Assembly (NCBI RefSeq): GCF_014648495.1
Contig: NZ_BMRF01000020.1
Location: 91,079-155,078, forward strand
DNA: 64,000 bases
Reading direction: 5' to 3'
Source: Actinomadura cremea
GTDB taxonomy: Bacteria > Actinomycetota > Actinomycetes > Streptosporangiales > Streptosporangiaceae
Shown here: positions 1 through 9,641 of the stretch, one piece after another
Position numbering within the stretch: position 1 is the stretch's first letter
Layout of the letters: each line of letters begins with the position of its first letter
Position numbers and translations under genes: made by a program
The notes under the pieces: generated by a model
What the model was told of the DNA's origin: nothing
Databases searched by the model: none
The model's input: only the letters and a program-made list of their open reading frames with translations

Positions 1-608
1 ACCCGCTCGTGCGGGGGCACGCGCCCCTGCTCGTCCGGGCCACCGAGACCGTCGCGGACCCGGCCGTCCGGCATCGCGGCACGTTCGCCGGCTCGCTCGC
101 GCACGCCGACCCGGCGGGCGACCTGCCCGCCGTCGCGCTCGCCCTGGACGCGGTGCTGCTCGCCCGGTCGGTGCGCGGCGAGCGCGAGATCCCGGCGGCC
201 GAGTTCTTCGTCGACTGGATGACCTCCGCCCTCGAACCGGACGAACTGCTCACCGGCGTCCGGGTGCCCAAGCTCGGCGACGGCTGGGGCGTCCACTACG
301 AGAAGTTCCACCGGACGGCCCAGGCGTGGGCGATCGTCGGCGTGGCGTGCGCCGTCCGGCGCGAGAACGGCACGATCACGGAAGCCCGCGTCGCGCTGAC
401 GAACGTCGGCCCCGCGCCCGTCCGGGCGTCCGCCGTGGAGCGTGCCGTCGCGGGCCGGCCCGTCGCGGCGGACGCGCTGCGCGCGGCGGCCGAACCGGCC
501 GCCGAGGGCACCGCCCCGCCGTCCGACCTGCACGGATCGTCGGAGTACCGGTCGCACCTCGCGCGCGTCCTCACGGCCCGCGCACTCTCGGCCGCCGCCG
601 CCGTGTGA
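1..608 (+). CDS. FAD-binding medium subunit of a xanthine/CO dehydrogenase-type molybdenum hydroxylase, C-terminal part (5' truncated by window)
   Basis: This is the C-terminal ~200 residues of a CoxM/XdhB-type flavoprotein subunit, which passes electrons between FeS clusters and FAD in molybdenum hydroxylases. The reading frame is open to the first base of the window, so the GTG at 9 is unlikely to be the true start. The signature TVADPAVRHRGTFAGSLAHA followed by DPAGDLP is the second FAD-contacting motif of FAD_binding_5 domains. The rest (about residues 90-190) fits the CO_deh_flav_C domain, with PAPVRASAVE and a terminal YRSHLARVLTARAL helix. The CoxG-like gene downstream supports a Cox-type enzyme. 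The substrate cannot be read from this fragment. Confidence 0.88.
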   Translation, partial: PLVRGHAPLLVRATETVADPAVRHRGTFAGSLAHADPAGDLPAVALALDAVLLARSVRGEREIPAAEFFVDWMTSALEPDELLTGVRVPKLGDGWGVHYEKFHRTAQAWAIVGVACAVRRENGTITEARVALTNVGPAPVRASAVERAVAGRPVAADALRAAAEPAAEGTAPPSDLHGSSEYRSHLARVLTARALSAAAAV

Positions 609-644
609 CCCGGGGCCCGCGCGGGGGCGGCCCCGCGCGGGGGT

Positions 645-684
645 CGTGCCCCGGCCGCCCCGACTGGCGGGCGGCCGGGGCACG
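645..684. terminator. Strong GC hairpin between the coxM-like and coxG-like genes
   Basis: A perfect 16-bp inverted repeat (left arm 645-660, right arm 669-684) encloses an 8-nt loop. It lies just after the stop of the flavoprotein gene. No U-run follows, which is usual for high-GC actinomycete terminators. It suggests that the CoxG-like gene has its own promoter. Confidence 0.6.
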
Positions 685-730
685 GCCGTAAGGTCACCGG
701 TACATCTCCGGACGATAAGGACGATTATCT

Positions 731-1654
731 ATGGAGCTCGACCACGAGTTCACCGTGCCCGTGCCGGTGGAACAGGCCTGGTCGGTGCTGCTCGACGTGG
801 AGCGCATCGCCCCCTGCATGCCGGGCGCCACCCTCGACGCGGTCGACGGCGACGAGTACCGCGGCCGGATGAAGGTGCGGGTCGGCGCGATGACCATCAC
901 CTACCGCGGCGCGGTCAAGATCGTCGCAGCGGACGAGGCGGCGCGCGAGGTCACCCTCGAGGCGTCCGCGAAGGAGGCCCGCGGCTCCGGGACGGCCGCC
1001 GCCACCGTGCGGGCGACCCTCCGCGAGGAGGACGGCACGACGCGCGTCACCGTCCGCACCGAGCTCAACGTGACGGGCCGTCCCGCCCAGTTCGGCCGCA
1101 ACATCCTCGCCGAGGTCGGCACCAAGATCATCGGGCGCTTCGCGAAGAACCTCGCCACCGAGATCGAGACCCCCACCGAACCCGAGTCCGAGCCCGAGCC
1201 ATCCGCGCAGCCGACCCCGGCCGTGACGTCCGCGGCGTCCGAGGCCCCGGCGCAGGCCGAGACGGCCGCGAAGGCCGAAGCACCCGAGACCTCCGAGACC
1301 TCGGAGACGTCCGCGAACTCCGCTGAGCCGGAGGCGTCCGAGACGGCCGAGGCGTCCGCGGAGAGCGGGGCGTCAGCGGCCCCAGAGCCGTCCGCGACAC
1401 CGGAGACGGCTGCGAACGGCGAGGCGGAGGCGGCGGAGGCCGGGGCCGAGGTGGCGCGGCCGGTGACGGCGGTGCCCGCGCGGCCGGCGGAGCCGCGCGC
1501 CGCGCGGCCGGCGGCCGGGCGGTTCGACGACGACGCCATCGACCTGCTGGAGGTCGCGGGGCCGTCCCTCGCCAAGCGGGCCGTTCCGGCGGTCGGCGGA
1601 CTCGTCCTGCTGCTGCTCGTCATCCGGTTCCTCACCCGGCGGCGCCGGGGTTAG
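731..1654 (+). CDS. CoxG-like SRPBCC protein with a long acidic/Ala-rich linker and C-terminal membrane anchor
   Basis: Residues 1-145 form a CoxG-type SRPBCC (START-like) domain, with the family features PVPVEQAWSVLLDVERIAPCMPGA near the N terminus and an amphipathic NILAEVGTKIIGRFAKNLATEIE helix. CoxG proteins are thought to help recruit or mature CO-dehydrogenase-type molybdenum enzymes at the membrane. Residues ~146-280 are low-complexity (Glu, Ala, Ser, Thr, Pro with repeated ETSE/EASE units). A single hydrophobic segment (~284-301) ends in a TRRRRG basic tail, so the protein is probably tail-anchored with the SRPBCC domain in the cytosol. It lies about 120 bp downstream of the flavoprotein gene. 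AAGGA lies about 10 nt before the ATG. Confidence 0.85.
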   Translation: MELDHEFTVPVPVEQAWSVLLDVERIAPCMPGATLDAVDGDEYRGRMKVRVGAMTITYRGAVKIVAADEAAREVTLEASAKEARGSGTAAATVRATLREEDGTTRVTVRTELNVTGRPAQFGRNILAEVGTKIIGRFAKNLATEIETPTEPESEPEPSAQPTPAVTSAASEAPAQAETAAKAEAPETSETSETSANSAEPEASETAEASAESGASAAPEPSATPETAANGEAEAAEAGAEVARPVTAVPARPAEPRAARPAAGRFDDDAIDLLEVAGPSLAKRAVPAVGGLVLLLLVIRFLTRRRRG

Positions 1655-1720
1655 CGCAGGTCAAGGCCGCGCCAACGATCGGTACGGGAACGGCGACGCC
1701 GGTGGCACGCGGGCGGCGCC

Positions 1721-2440
1721 ATGCCGTCGGCTGGTGCCGTGGACACGATCGAGCTTCAGCGGGTCGCGGGACTCGAGGACGCGAACTGGTGGTTCCGGGA
1801 GCGGCGCGCGATCCTGACCGGTGAGCTGCTGCGCTTCAGCGCGCCCGGCGCGGCGGTGGACGTCGGGGCCGGTGCGGGCGCGGCGGCGCGGCTGCTCGCC
1901 GGGCACGGGTGGCACGCGACGGCGATCGACCTGAGCCCGGACGCCGTGGCGGTGGCGCGCGCGCACGGCGTCGAGGCGTACGTGGGGGACGCCCGTTACC
2001 TGCAACTTCCCGGGGACGGGTTCGACCTCGCACTCGCGCTGGACGTCCTGGAGCACGTCGAGGACGACGGACGGGCGGCGGCCGAGCTCGCGCGCGTCCT
2101 GCGGCCGGGCGGGACGGCGCTGGTGTCGGTGGCGTCCGACATGGCGCTGTGGTCGGCGCGGGACGTGTCCGCCGGGCGGGTCCGGCGGTACGGGCGCCGG
2201 GGGCTGGTGGAGCTGCTGGAGGGCGCGGGGCTGGTGGTGGAGCGCGTGTGGAGCCGGGGCGTGCTGGTGCGGCCGGTGCCGCGGCTGCTGCGGCACCGGA
2301 TGGCGCGGCGCGACGACCTGGCGCCGCTGCATCCGGCGGTGAACGGGGCGCTGCGGCTGTCGGCGGTGGTGGAGCGGCGGCTCCCGGTCCGGTCGTGGCC
2401 GGGGACCTGCCTGTTCGCGCGCGCCCGCCGTCCCGGCTGA
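1721..2440 (+). CDS. Class I SAM-dependent methyltransferase
   Basis: This is a 239-residue Rossmann-fold methyltransferase of the Methyltransf_11/UbiE-like type. Motif I is VDVGAGAGAAARLLA (~residues 45-60), the acidic strand-2 residue lies in TAIDLSPDA, motif II-like FDLALALDVLEHV follows at ~100, and LRPGGTALVS is the post-motif strand. The LDVLEHVEDDGRAAAEL helix is common in wall- and glycan-associated methyltransferases. The gene converges on the teichoic-acid-type gene to its right. The acceptor is not identifiable. An internal GTG at 1739 is an alternative start; neither start has a strong ribosome-binding site. Confidence 0.82.
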   Translation: MPSAGAVDTIELQRVAGLEDANWWFRERRAILTGELLRFSAPGAAVDVGAGAGAAARLLAGHGWHATAIDLSPDAVAVARAHGVEAYVGDARYLQLPGDGFDLALALDVLEHVEDDGRAAAELARVLRPGGTALVSVASDMALWSARDVSAGRVRRYGRRGLVELLEGAGLVVERVWSRGVLVRPVPRLLRHRMARRDDLAPLHPAVNGALRLSAVVERRLPVRSWPGTCLFARARRPG

Positions 2441-2477
2441 CCGGCCGGGACGGGCGGGACGGGCGGGGCCCGGGGCC

Positions 2478-5400
2478 TCAGGTGCGCAGGCCCGCGAAGA
2501 CGCGGTCGAGGACGCGGGCGGTGGCGCCGCCGTCGTCGTTCGGGCAGTAGGTGACGAAGAACCGGTCGTAGGCGTCGGCGTGGTCCGGTTCGGACTCGTG
2601 CGCGGCGCGGACCGCCTCGGCGACGTCGATCGTGCGGGTGACGACGGGTCCCGGCGCCTCCGCCTCGAGGTCGAGGTAGAAGCCGCGCACGTGGTCGCGG
2701 TACCGCTCCAGGTCGTAGGCGTAGAAGACCATGGGACGGCCCAGGACGGCGAAGTCGAACGCGGCGGACGAGTAGTCGGTGACGAGGACGTCCGCCGCCA
2801 TGTACAGGTCGGTGATGTCGGGATAGCCGGACACGTCCATGACGAAGTCGTCGGACGGCGGCAGGTGCCGGTCGGTGACGAGGTGGTGCATCCGCACCAG
2901 GAGGACGTGGTCGTCGCCGAGGACGCGGCGCATGGTCCCGACGTCGAGTTCCATCCGGAAGCCGCGCCGCCCGCGCGTGAAGCTCTGGTCGTCCCGCCAC
3001 GTCGGGGCGTAAAGAACGACCTTCTTGCCCTCGGGGATCCCCAGCTCCTTGCGGACGTGCGTACCGAGTGCGTCGGTGTCCGAGGAGCTGAGGATGTCGT
3101 TACGCGGGAACCCCGTCTCCAGGATCTCGCCCCCGTACCGGAACGCCCGGCGCATGATCTGCGTGGCGTAGGGGCTGGGCGACAGCAGGAAGTCCCAGTG
3201 CGGGACCTCGTACTCCATCCAGTCGTGCTTCTCCGTGCGCTGGTACGGCATCTCCGTCAGGTCGTACGCGAGGCGCTTGAACGGGGTGCCGTGCCACGTC
3301 TGCAGGTAGGTCTGCCCGGGACGTTTCGTGAACCAGCGGGGCATTCCGTAGTTCGTGACGATGTACCGTGCGCGCGCGAGCAGACGGTAATGCTCGCGGC
3401 TGCCGTACTGGACGATCCGCGCGTCGCCGTCGACCGTGAACTGGCCGTCGCGCGACACCCACACGCATTCCGTCTCCGGCTTCCGCCGCGTCAGCTCCTC
3501 GAAGATCGCCCGCGGGTTGCAGCTGTACGCCGAACCCGCGTAGCCGTCGAACACGGCGACGTCCGCCAGCGGGCTGCGCAGGTAGACGGGGTAGTCGCGC
3601 GACCGCAGCACCCGCTGCGCGTAGCCGCCGCGCTCGTCGTCGCCGAGCGCGGGCCGGGCGCGCAGCCGCAGCGCGTCGGTCTGCTCCACGCTCACCTCGT
3701 ACTCGCGGCCCCCGACCGTGTGCCGGCGGGGCAGGGACGGGATCGCGGCGCGCTCGACGACGACGGCGACGTCCCCCGAACGGGTCGGCGCGATGACGTC
3801 CCACGTGCCCGCGGCGAGCGGGGTGTCCCGGCCGAACGCGGTCGTCTCGGCGGGCGTGAACACGGCGACGAACCGGCTCCCGTCCCAGGTGACGGGCGCG
3901 CGGTGGGTCTCGCCGGTCTCCGGGCGGCGGATGAGGAGGTGGGCGGGCGGGTCCTGCGGGTCGGCGAACTCGCCGGCGAGCGTCAGGTGCCCCGACCCGT
4001 CCCAGCGGGCCGCCGTGACGACCGGGCGCGGCGTCCGCTCGATGCCGCGCAGGTTCCCGAACGACGTCCGGGTGAGCACGTACTCGCGTCCCCGCCACAG
4101 GAACCCGGCCTCGGTGAGCGCGGGCGCGACGGTGAGGCGCAGCGGGCCGCCCTCCCCCGTCAGCCGGACCTCCCAGTCCAGGACGTCGCGCAGGTGCGCC
4201 CCGTACGGACGGTCCGACGCGTCGGCGGGCATCAGGTCGGCGAGCGGCAGCGTGGCCGTGAACCCGAACCCGGTGCCCTCCACCGTCTGCAGGACCGCCG
4301 CCGGACGCAGCGTCACCTCGCCCCGGACCTCCGCGCCGCCGTGCCGCCGGAACGCGATGACGGACGCGTTCGTGCCGAGCGCCCGCTTCGTCCAGCCGGT
4401 GAGCAGCAGCGTGTCCCCCGACCGCCGGTACTCGGTCACGACGGCCCTGGAGCGCTTCACGTGCACGACGAAGCCGTCGTCGTCCGCCGCGGGCTGCACC
4501 GCGACCAGCTCGTCCACCTGCCGCGCCGCCGTCCACCGCACCGCCGGCTCGACCGCGTCGAGCCGCTGCACCGCCCGGCGTCCGGCCGTCGCGACCTCCG
4601 CGAACAGCTCGTAGGTGCCCGACCGCCACTCGTCCCCGTCCAGCAGGTACTCGGGCTCGATCCGCACCGCGAACCCCGCCCAGTCGACGCACACCCGCGA
4701 CAGCCCCGACCGCGCCGTCGCCTCCGGGCGCCGCACCCGCTCGACGGGCAGCCCCACCTCGCGTCCGGTCTTCACGTTGCGCATCCACACCCGGATCCGG
4801 GAGTCGCGGACGTCCGACACCTCCAGCCGGTCGAAGTGCGCCCAGCCCTCGACGATCAGCGTGTCGCCGTCCCAGCCGACCCGGTCGACGTCCGCGTGCA
4901 GCTCGAACTCGTCGGTGACGTCGTACACCTCGTCGGGGATCGCGCGGTCCGCGTCGCCGAAGAACGGGTACCGCGCGTACCAGCGCTGCCGGAACCGGCC
5001 GCGCGCCTCCACCGGGACGTCGGCGAGGCCGCCGTCCTGGAACGCGAGCACCTCCAGCAGCTCGCGCGGCATCCGCTCGCGCAGCAGGTGCAGTTCGAGG
5101 CGGCGGATCGCGTCCAGCCCCTCGACGGCCGGCCGGCCCGCCTCCGCCACGATCCGGGCGCCCAGCTCGACGAGCCGCTCCCGCTCCTGTGACGTCGCCG
5201 TCGGCAGGGCCCGGACGAACGCGTGCATGTCGACCTCGACGACCTGCGCGTGGAACGCGGGCAGCAGGCTCGGGGCGTGCTCGGCGAACAGCCGTTGCAC
5301 GATGTCGAGGGACGCGTGCCGGTCGTTGAGCAGCACCGGGTCCGTCCGGCGGTCGGTGAGCGAGCCGGGGCGGCGCCGCCAGAAGTAGACGGTCGCCGCC

Positions 5401-6170
5401 ACGGTGTCCACGGCGGCCGCGAGCGCGTGCGTCACCAGCGCCACCGGCAGGTCCTCGTACAGGCTCGGCGGGAACTGGAACTTGTTCGCGTCCCAGAACG
5501 CGCGCCGGAACACCTTGTTGCCGATCGTCCGGTCCCGCAGTAGTTCGGGCCGCCGCGTGACGTGCGTCGCCCGGAGCGTCTCGGCGTACGCCTCCGCGTG
5601 CGGGCGGGACGGCTCCACGCGCTCCCCGTCGAGCCGCTGCAGGCTCCCGCCCGCGATGTCCGAGCCCGTCGACTCCAGCGACCCGACCAGCAGCTCGTAC
5701 GCGTACGGCGGGATCGCGTCGTCGCCGTCGACGAACGCGAGGTACCGCCCGGTCGCGTGCAGGACGCCGGTGTTGCGCGCCGGCCCCGGCCCCTCCCCCG
5801 TGCCCCGCACGAGGACGAACCGGTCGTCGCGGGCGGCGTACTCCTCGGCGATCGCCGTGCCGCCGTCCGCCGACCCGTCGTCGACCATGACCACCTGGAG
5901 GTCGCCGAACGTCTGCCCGGCGATCGAGTCCAGGCAGTCGGCGAGGAACCCCCCGACGTCCTTGAACGGCACGACGACGCTGAGCGCGGCGGGCTTCGCC
6001 GCCTCCGCCTTCGCCGCCTCGGGCTTCGCGGCCGGCGTCGGGCCGGGCGGCGCCTCGGGCGGCGCCGGGTGCCGCACGCCGAACATCGCGGTCGTGGTCG
6101 TGTCGGGGTTCGCCTCGGCGGGCGCGCCGTCGGTCGTCGGGCTGGTCTCGGAGTTGGTCTTGGGGGACAC
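2478..6170 (-). CDS. Bifunctional GT2 glycosyltransferase / CDP-glycerol:poly(glycerophosphate) glycerophosphotransferase
   Basis: A 1230-residue fusion. A disordered Thr/Pro/Ala/Lys-rich stretch (1-62) precedes a GT-A domain (~63-290) with LSVVVPFKDVGG, VVMVDDGSADGG and the metal-binding FVDGDDAIPP. A beta-rich middle (~400-850) follows. The C-terminal TagF/CDP-glycerol glycerophosphotransferase domain has the catalytic-type QTWHGTPFKRL (His ~958), VVLYAPTWRDD and VTDYSSAAFDFAVLGRPMVF (~1133). The family polymerises glycerol-phosphate or related chains on the inner face of the membrane; in actinomycetes it is linked to teichoic acids and glycopolymers. The gene lies 21 bp after its paralogue and is very probably co-transcribed with it. 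The nucleotide-polyol substrate is an inference from the family. Confidence 0.9.
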   Translation of the reverse strand: MSPKTNSETSPTTDGAPAEANPDTTTTAMFGVRHPAPPEAPPGPTPAAKPEAAKAEAAKPAALSVVVPFKDVGGFLADCLDSIAGQTFGDLQVVMVDDGSADGGTAIAEEYAARDDRFVLVRGTGEGPGPARNTGVLHATGRYLAFVDGDDAIPPYAYELLVGSLESTGSDIAGGSLQRLDGERVEPSRPHAEAYAETLRATHVTRRPELLRDRTIGNKVFRRAFWDANKFQFPPSLYEDLPVALVTHALAAAVDTVAATVYFWRRRPGSLTDRRTDPVLLNDRHASLDIVQRLFAEHAPSLLPAFHAQVVEVDMHAFVRALPTATSQERERLVELGARIVAEAGRPAVEGLDAIRRLELHLLRERMPRELLEVLAFQDGGLADVPVEARGRFRQRWYARYPFFGDADRAIPDEVYDVTDEFELHADVDRVGWDGDTLIVEGWAHFDRLEVSDVRDSRIRVWMRNVKTGREVGLPVERVRRPEATARSGLSRVCVDWAGFAVRIEPEYLLDGDEWRSGTYELFAEVATAGRRAVQRLDAVEPAVRWTAARQVDELVAVQPAADDDGFVVHVKRSRAVVTEYRRSGDTLLLTGWTKRALGTNASVIAFRRHGGAEVRGEVTLRPAAVLQTVEGTGFGFTATLPLADLMPADASDRPYGAHLRDVLDWEVRLTGEGGPLRLTVAPALTEAGFLWRGREYVLTRTSFGNLRGIERTPRPVVTAARWDGSGHLTLAGEFADPQDPPAHLLIRRPETGETHRAPVTWDGSRFVAVFTPAETTAFGRDTPLAAGTWDVIAPTRSGDVAVVVERAAIPSLPRRHTVGGREYEVSVEQTDALRLRARPALGDDERGGYAQRVLRSRDYPVYLRSPLADVAVFDGYAGSAYSCNPRAIFEELTRRKPETECVWVSRDGQFTVDGDARIVQYGSREHYRLLARARYIVTNYGMPRWFTKRPGQTYLQTWHGTPFKRLAYDLTEMPYQRTEKHDWMEYEVPHWDFLLSPSPYATQIMRRAFRYGGEILETGFPRNDILSSSDTDALGTHVRKELGIPEGKKVVLYAPTWRDDQSFTRGRRGFRMELDVGTMRRVLGDDHVLLVRMHHLVTDRHLPPSDDFVMDVSGYPDITDLYMAADVLVTDYSSAAFDFAVLGRPMVFYAYDLERYRDHVRGFYLDLEAEAPGPVVTRTIDVAEAVRAAHESEPDHADAYDRFFVTYCPNDDGGATARVLDRVFAGLRT

Positions 6171-6191
6171 GAATCGCTCCCGGTCGGTGGT

Positions 6192-9100
6192 TCAGTGGGC
6201 GGGGTTGCAGAGCACCCGGTCGAGGACACGGGAGGCGGCGCGGCCGTCGTCGTGCGGGCAGTACCGGGCGGCGAACGCGGCGCGGGCGGACCGGTACCCG
6301 GCGTCCAGCGCGTCCGGCTCGCCCAGGGCGTCGACGACGTCCTGCGTGGTGGACAGCAGCGGCCCCGGGGCCTCCGCGTCGAAGTCGAAGTAGAAGCCGC
6401 GCACGTGGTCGCGGTAGCGCTCCAGGTCGTAGGTGAAGAACACCATCGGACGGCCGGTGCCGGCGAAGTCGAACATCGCGGACGAGTAGTCGGTGACGAG
6501 GACGTCGCTGATCAGGTACAGCTCGGAGATGTCCGGGTAGACCGAGACGTCCATGACGCAGTCGCCGGGCGTCCACGTCGGGCGGTCGGTCACCAGGTAG
6601 TGGGTGCGCAGCAGCAGGACGTGGTCGCGGCCCAGGGTCCGCCGGAACCGTTCCACGTCGAACTCCAGGCGGAACGCGCGCTTGCCGACGGCGAGGTGGA
6701 AGTCGTCCCGCCAGGTGGGCGCGTACAGGACGACGCGCTTGCCCTTCGGGATGCCGAGGCGGCGGCGGACGGCGGCCGCGATGTCGTCCCGGTGCGGGCT
6801 CTTCAGGATGTCGTTGCGCGGATAGCCGCTCTCCAGGACCTCCCCCTCGTACCCGAAGGCGCGGCGGAACAGCGGCTCGGAGAACCGGTTCTGCGACAGC
6901 AGCAGGTCCCAGTGCTGGACGTCGTGTTCCATCCAGTTGACGCCCTCGGTGCGTTTGAAGGGCATCTCCTTGACGTCGTAGCCCAGTTTCTTCAGGGGCG
7001 TGCCGTGCCAGCACTGCACGTACGTCTGGTCTTCACGCTTGACGAACCAGGGCTGCTGGGACCAGTTCCCGAAGATGTATCGCGCGCGCGCCAGCGCCTC
7101 GTAGTACTCGCGGGTTCCGGACAGGACGACGCGCGCACCCGGCGGCCGTCCGAACTGGCCGTTGGCCGTGACCCAGACGCACTCGATGTCGGTGCTCCTG
7201 CGGCGCAGTTCGTCGTAGATGCCGCGCGGATTGCAGGAGTACTGGCGTCCCCGGTAGGCGTCGAACACGGCGAGTTCGCGCACGGGCAGGTTCAGGTGGC
7301 GGCGGTAGTGGCCCGAGCGGAGCCGCTTCTGCGCGTACTCGCCGCGCTCGTCCTCGTCGAGCGCGGCCTCGACCCGGAACTGCAGCCGGTCGGTCTTGTA
7401 CGCGCGGACGGTCACGCGGTGCAGGCCCGTCTCCTGCGGGTCGGGCAGGTCGCGCAGGGCGTGCCGGCGGACGGCGACGGGACGCTCGCCCTCGCCGGTC
7501 GCCACGAGGACGTCCCAGCGGCCCGGCACCAGCGGGCGCGACAGCCCGAGCAGCGGCATCCGGGACGGCGCGAACGACGCGGTGAACCGGGCGCCGTCCC
7601 AGCGCACCGGCACCCGGTGCTCCTCGCTGGACCGGCGGCGGCGCAGCAGCAGCGCGTCCGTGCGGCCGGACGGGACGGGGCAGGCGCCGTGCAGGGTCAC
7701 GACGCCGTCGGGCGCCCACGTGACCCGTTCGACGACCGGCGCCGGCTCCCGGACGACGATCCGCAGCGTGCTCCGGCGGGTGCGGGCGATCTCCAGCTCG
7801 CCGCCCGGCACCCCGAACGCCGCGCCCGCCGCCTGCCGGGTGACGTGCGGGCGGGCGCCGCCCGGCAGCGCGACGTCCCAGTCGCCCGGCCGTCCGGTCA
7901 GCTCCCCGATCGGCAGCCGCGCGCGGAACCCGTGGCCGTCCTGCCCCACCTCCAGGACGCCCGCGACCGTCTCCCGCGTCCCCCGCAGGGTCGCGGTGAC
8001 GCGGACGTCCTCCCCCGGTGCCTCGTGGCTCCAGCCGTCCAGCACGAGGTCGCCGTTCACCGGGCGGGAGCCCGTGATCGCCGCGGGCGTGCGCCGCACC
8101 TGGACGACGAACCGGTGCCGGGCCGCGACGCCCTGCACGCGCACGCCGGGCACGCACTCCAGGTCGTCCGGCCACAGCCGCGACGTCTGCGCCGGGTTGG
8201 CGAACGTGCGGCGCCGCCGCACACCGTGGCTGACGATCTCGACGCACGGGATCCAGTCGACGTCGCGCCAGCGGCCGAAGATCCGCAGCGTCGACGGGTC
8301 GATCTCGGCGACGAAGCCGGACCAGTCGTAGGACACCTCCGACTGCCGCGACCGGGCCGTCACGTCCGGGCGCCGCACCCGCCGGACCGGGACCTTCAGC
8401 AGCCCGCGCCGGTTCCCGGCGAGCAGCCACAGCCGGAGGCGCGAACCCTCCACGGTCGAGGAGTCCAGGTGCCGGACGTAGGCGTGGCCCTCCAGGCGCA
8501 GCCGTCCGTCGACCCAGGTGGCGCGGTCGATCGCGGCGACGGGCGTCAGCTCGTCGGTGACGTCGTACAGGTGCGCGGGCAGGCCGCGCTCGTCGTCCTC
8601 GAAGTAGGGGTACTCGGCGTACCAGCGCGGCCGCAGCCCGCGCCGCACCCGGGGCGCGTCGCCCTGCCCGCCGAGCGCGGCGAACCGCAGCACCTCCTCC
8701 AGCTCCGGCAGCATCCGCCGCGCGAGCAGGTGCAGTTGCAGCCGCCACATCGCCGGGAACCGCCTCAGGACGCGCGGCGCGACGCGGCCGGCCAGCTCGC
8801 CGCCCATCTCGACGAGTTCGGCGCGGCGGTCGTCGTCGGTCTTCGGGAGGGCTTCGAGCAGCACCCGCAGCTCGACGTCGATCAGGGCGTGCTCGTCATA
8901 GGCGTTCAGCAGGTGCGGGGCGTAGGAGGCGAGCCCGTCGCGCACGAGGCGCGCCGACCGCAACCGCTGGGAGATGTTGTCCCAGTCGTAGCGTTCCTCG
9001 GTGATGGACCCCTGCCGTTTACGCCAGTAGTAGACGGTGTCCGGCAGCACGTCGACGGCCTTGGCGAGGGCATGCGCCCGCACCGTCACGGGAGGGTCCT

Positions 9101-9641
9101 CATAGAAGCCCTTGGGGAACTCCAGAGCGACGGAGTCCCAGAACGTGCGCCGGTACACCTTGTTCCACGGCGTGCGGTCACGGATCAAGAGCGGCTGGCA
9201 CGCCACATGCGTCGCCGAACGCCGCTCCTCGAACACGCCCTTGTGCAGGACGGACTGCCACCGGCGCTCCCCGTCCGTCCGCTCGACGTTCCCGCACGCG
9301 ACGTCGGAGCCCGTCCGTTCCAGCGAACCCACGAGTCGCAGGTACGCGTCGGGCGCGACCACGTCGTCGGCGTCGGCGAACGCGAGGTACCGGCCCTTCG
9401 CCTGCCGGACGCCCGCGTTGCGCGCGGGACCGGGGCCCTCCTGCTCGCGCGCGACCAGCCGGAACCGTCCGTCCCGCTCGCACATCTCCTTGGCGAGCAC
9501 GGCGCCGTTGTCGGTGGACCCGTCGTCCACCATGATCACCTCGAGGTCGCGGAACGACTGCCCGGCCAGGGACTCCAGGCACTCCCGCAGGTACTCCTCG
9601 GTGTTGTGAAAGGGGACGACGACGCTCAGCTTCGGGGACAT
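6192..9641 (-). CDS. Paralogous bifunctional GT2 glycosyltransferase / CDP-glycerol glycerophosphotransferase
   Basis: A 1149-residue paralogue of the gene downstream, without the disordered N-terminal leader. The GT2 domain begins at residue 4 (LSVVVPFHNTEEYLRECLESL), with VIMVDDGSTDNG and FADADDVVAPDAYL. The C-terminal TagF-like domain contains CWHGTPLKKL (His ~879), VVLYAPTWRDD and VTDYSSAMFDFAGTGRPMVF (~1049). The two proteins keep the same motif order but differ through the ~500-residue middle region, so they may add different sugars or polyol phosphates to one polymer. As first gene of the pair it should carry the promoter, in the 160 bp between 9642 and 9801. I see no clear -35/-10 there. 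Confidence 0.9.
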   Translation of the reverse strand: MSPKLSVVVPFHNTEEYLRECLESLAGQSFRDLEVIMVDDGSTDNGAVLAKEMCERDGRFRLVAREQEGPGPARNAGVRQAKGRYLAFADADDVVAPDAYLRLVGSLERTGSDVACGNVERTDGERRWQSVLHKGVFEERRSATHVACQPLLIRDRTPWNKVYRRTFWDSVALEFPKGFYEDPPVTVRAHALAKAVDVLPDTVYYWRKRQGSITEERYDWDNISQRLRSARLVRDGLASYAPHLLNAYDEHALIDVELRVLLEALPKTDDDRRAELVEMGGELAGRVAPRVLRRFPAMWRLQLHLLARRMLPELEEVLRFAALGGQGDAPRVRRGLRPRWYAEYPYFEDDERGLPAHLYDVTDELTPVAAIDRATWVDGRLRLEGHAYVRHLDSSTVEGSRLRLWLLAGNRRGLLKVPVRRVRRPDVTARSRQSEVSYDWSGFVAEIDPSTLRIFGRWRDVDWIPCVEIVSHGVRRRRTFANPAQTSRLWPDDLECVPGVRVQGVAARHRFVVQVRRTPAAITGSRPVNGDLVLDGWSHEAPGEDVRVTATLRGTRETVAGVLEVGQDGHGFRARLPIGELTGRPGDWDVALPGGARPHVTRQAAGAAFGVPGGELEIARTRRSTLRIVVREPAPVVERVTWAPDGVVTLHGACPVPSGRTDALLLRRRRSSEEHRVPVRWDGARFTASFAPSRMPLLGLSRPLVPGRWDVLVATGEGERPVAVRRHALRDLPDPQETGLHRVTVRAYKTDRLQFRVEAALDEDERGEYAQKRLRSGHYRRHLNLPVRELAVFDAYRGRQYSCNPRGIYDELRRRSTDIECVWVTANGQFGRPPGARVVLSGTREYYEALARARYIFGNWSQQPWFVKREDQTYVQCWHGTPLKKLGYDVKEMPFKRTEGVNWMEHDVQHWDLLLSQNRFSEPLFRRAFGYEGEVLESGYPRNDILKSPHRDDIAAAVRRRLGIPKGKRVVLYAPTWRDDFHLAVGKRAFRLEFDVERFRRTLGRDHVLLLRTHYLVTDRPTWTPGDCVMDVSVYPDISELYLISDVLVTDYSSAMFDFAGTGRPMVFFTYDLERYRDHVRGFYFDFDAEAPGPLLSTTQDVVDALGEPDALDAGYRSARAAFAARYCPHDDGRAASRVLDRVLCNPAH

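Noticed and set aside
296-697. A 133-codon minus-strand ORF opposite the flavoprotein gene
   Set aside because: Low-complexity Arg/Ala/Pro translation, antisense to a recognisable CoxM-type domain.
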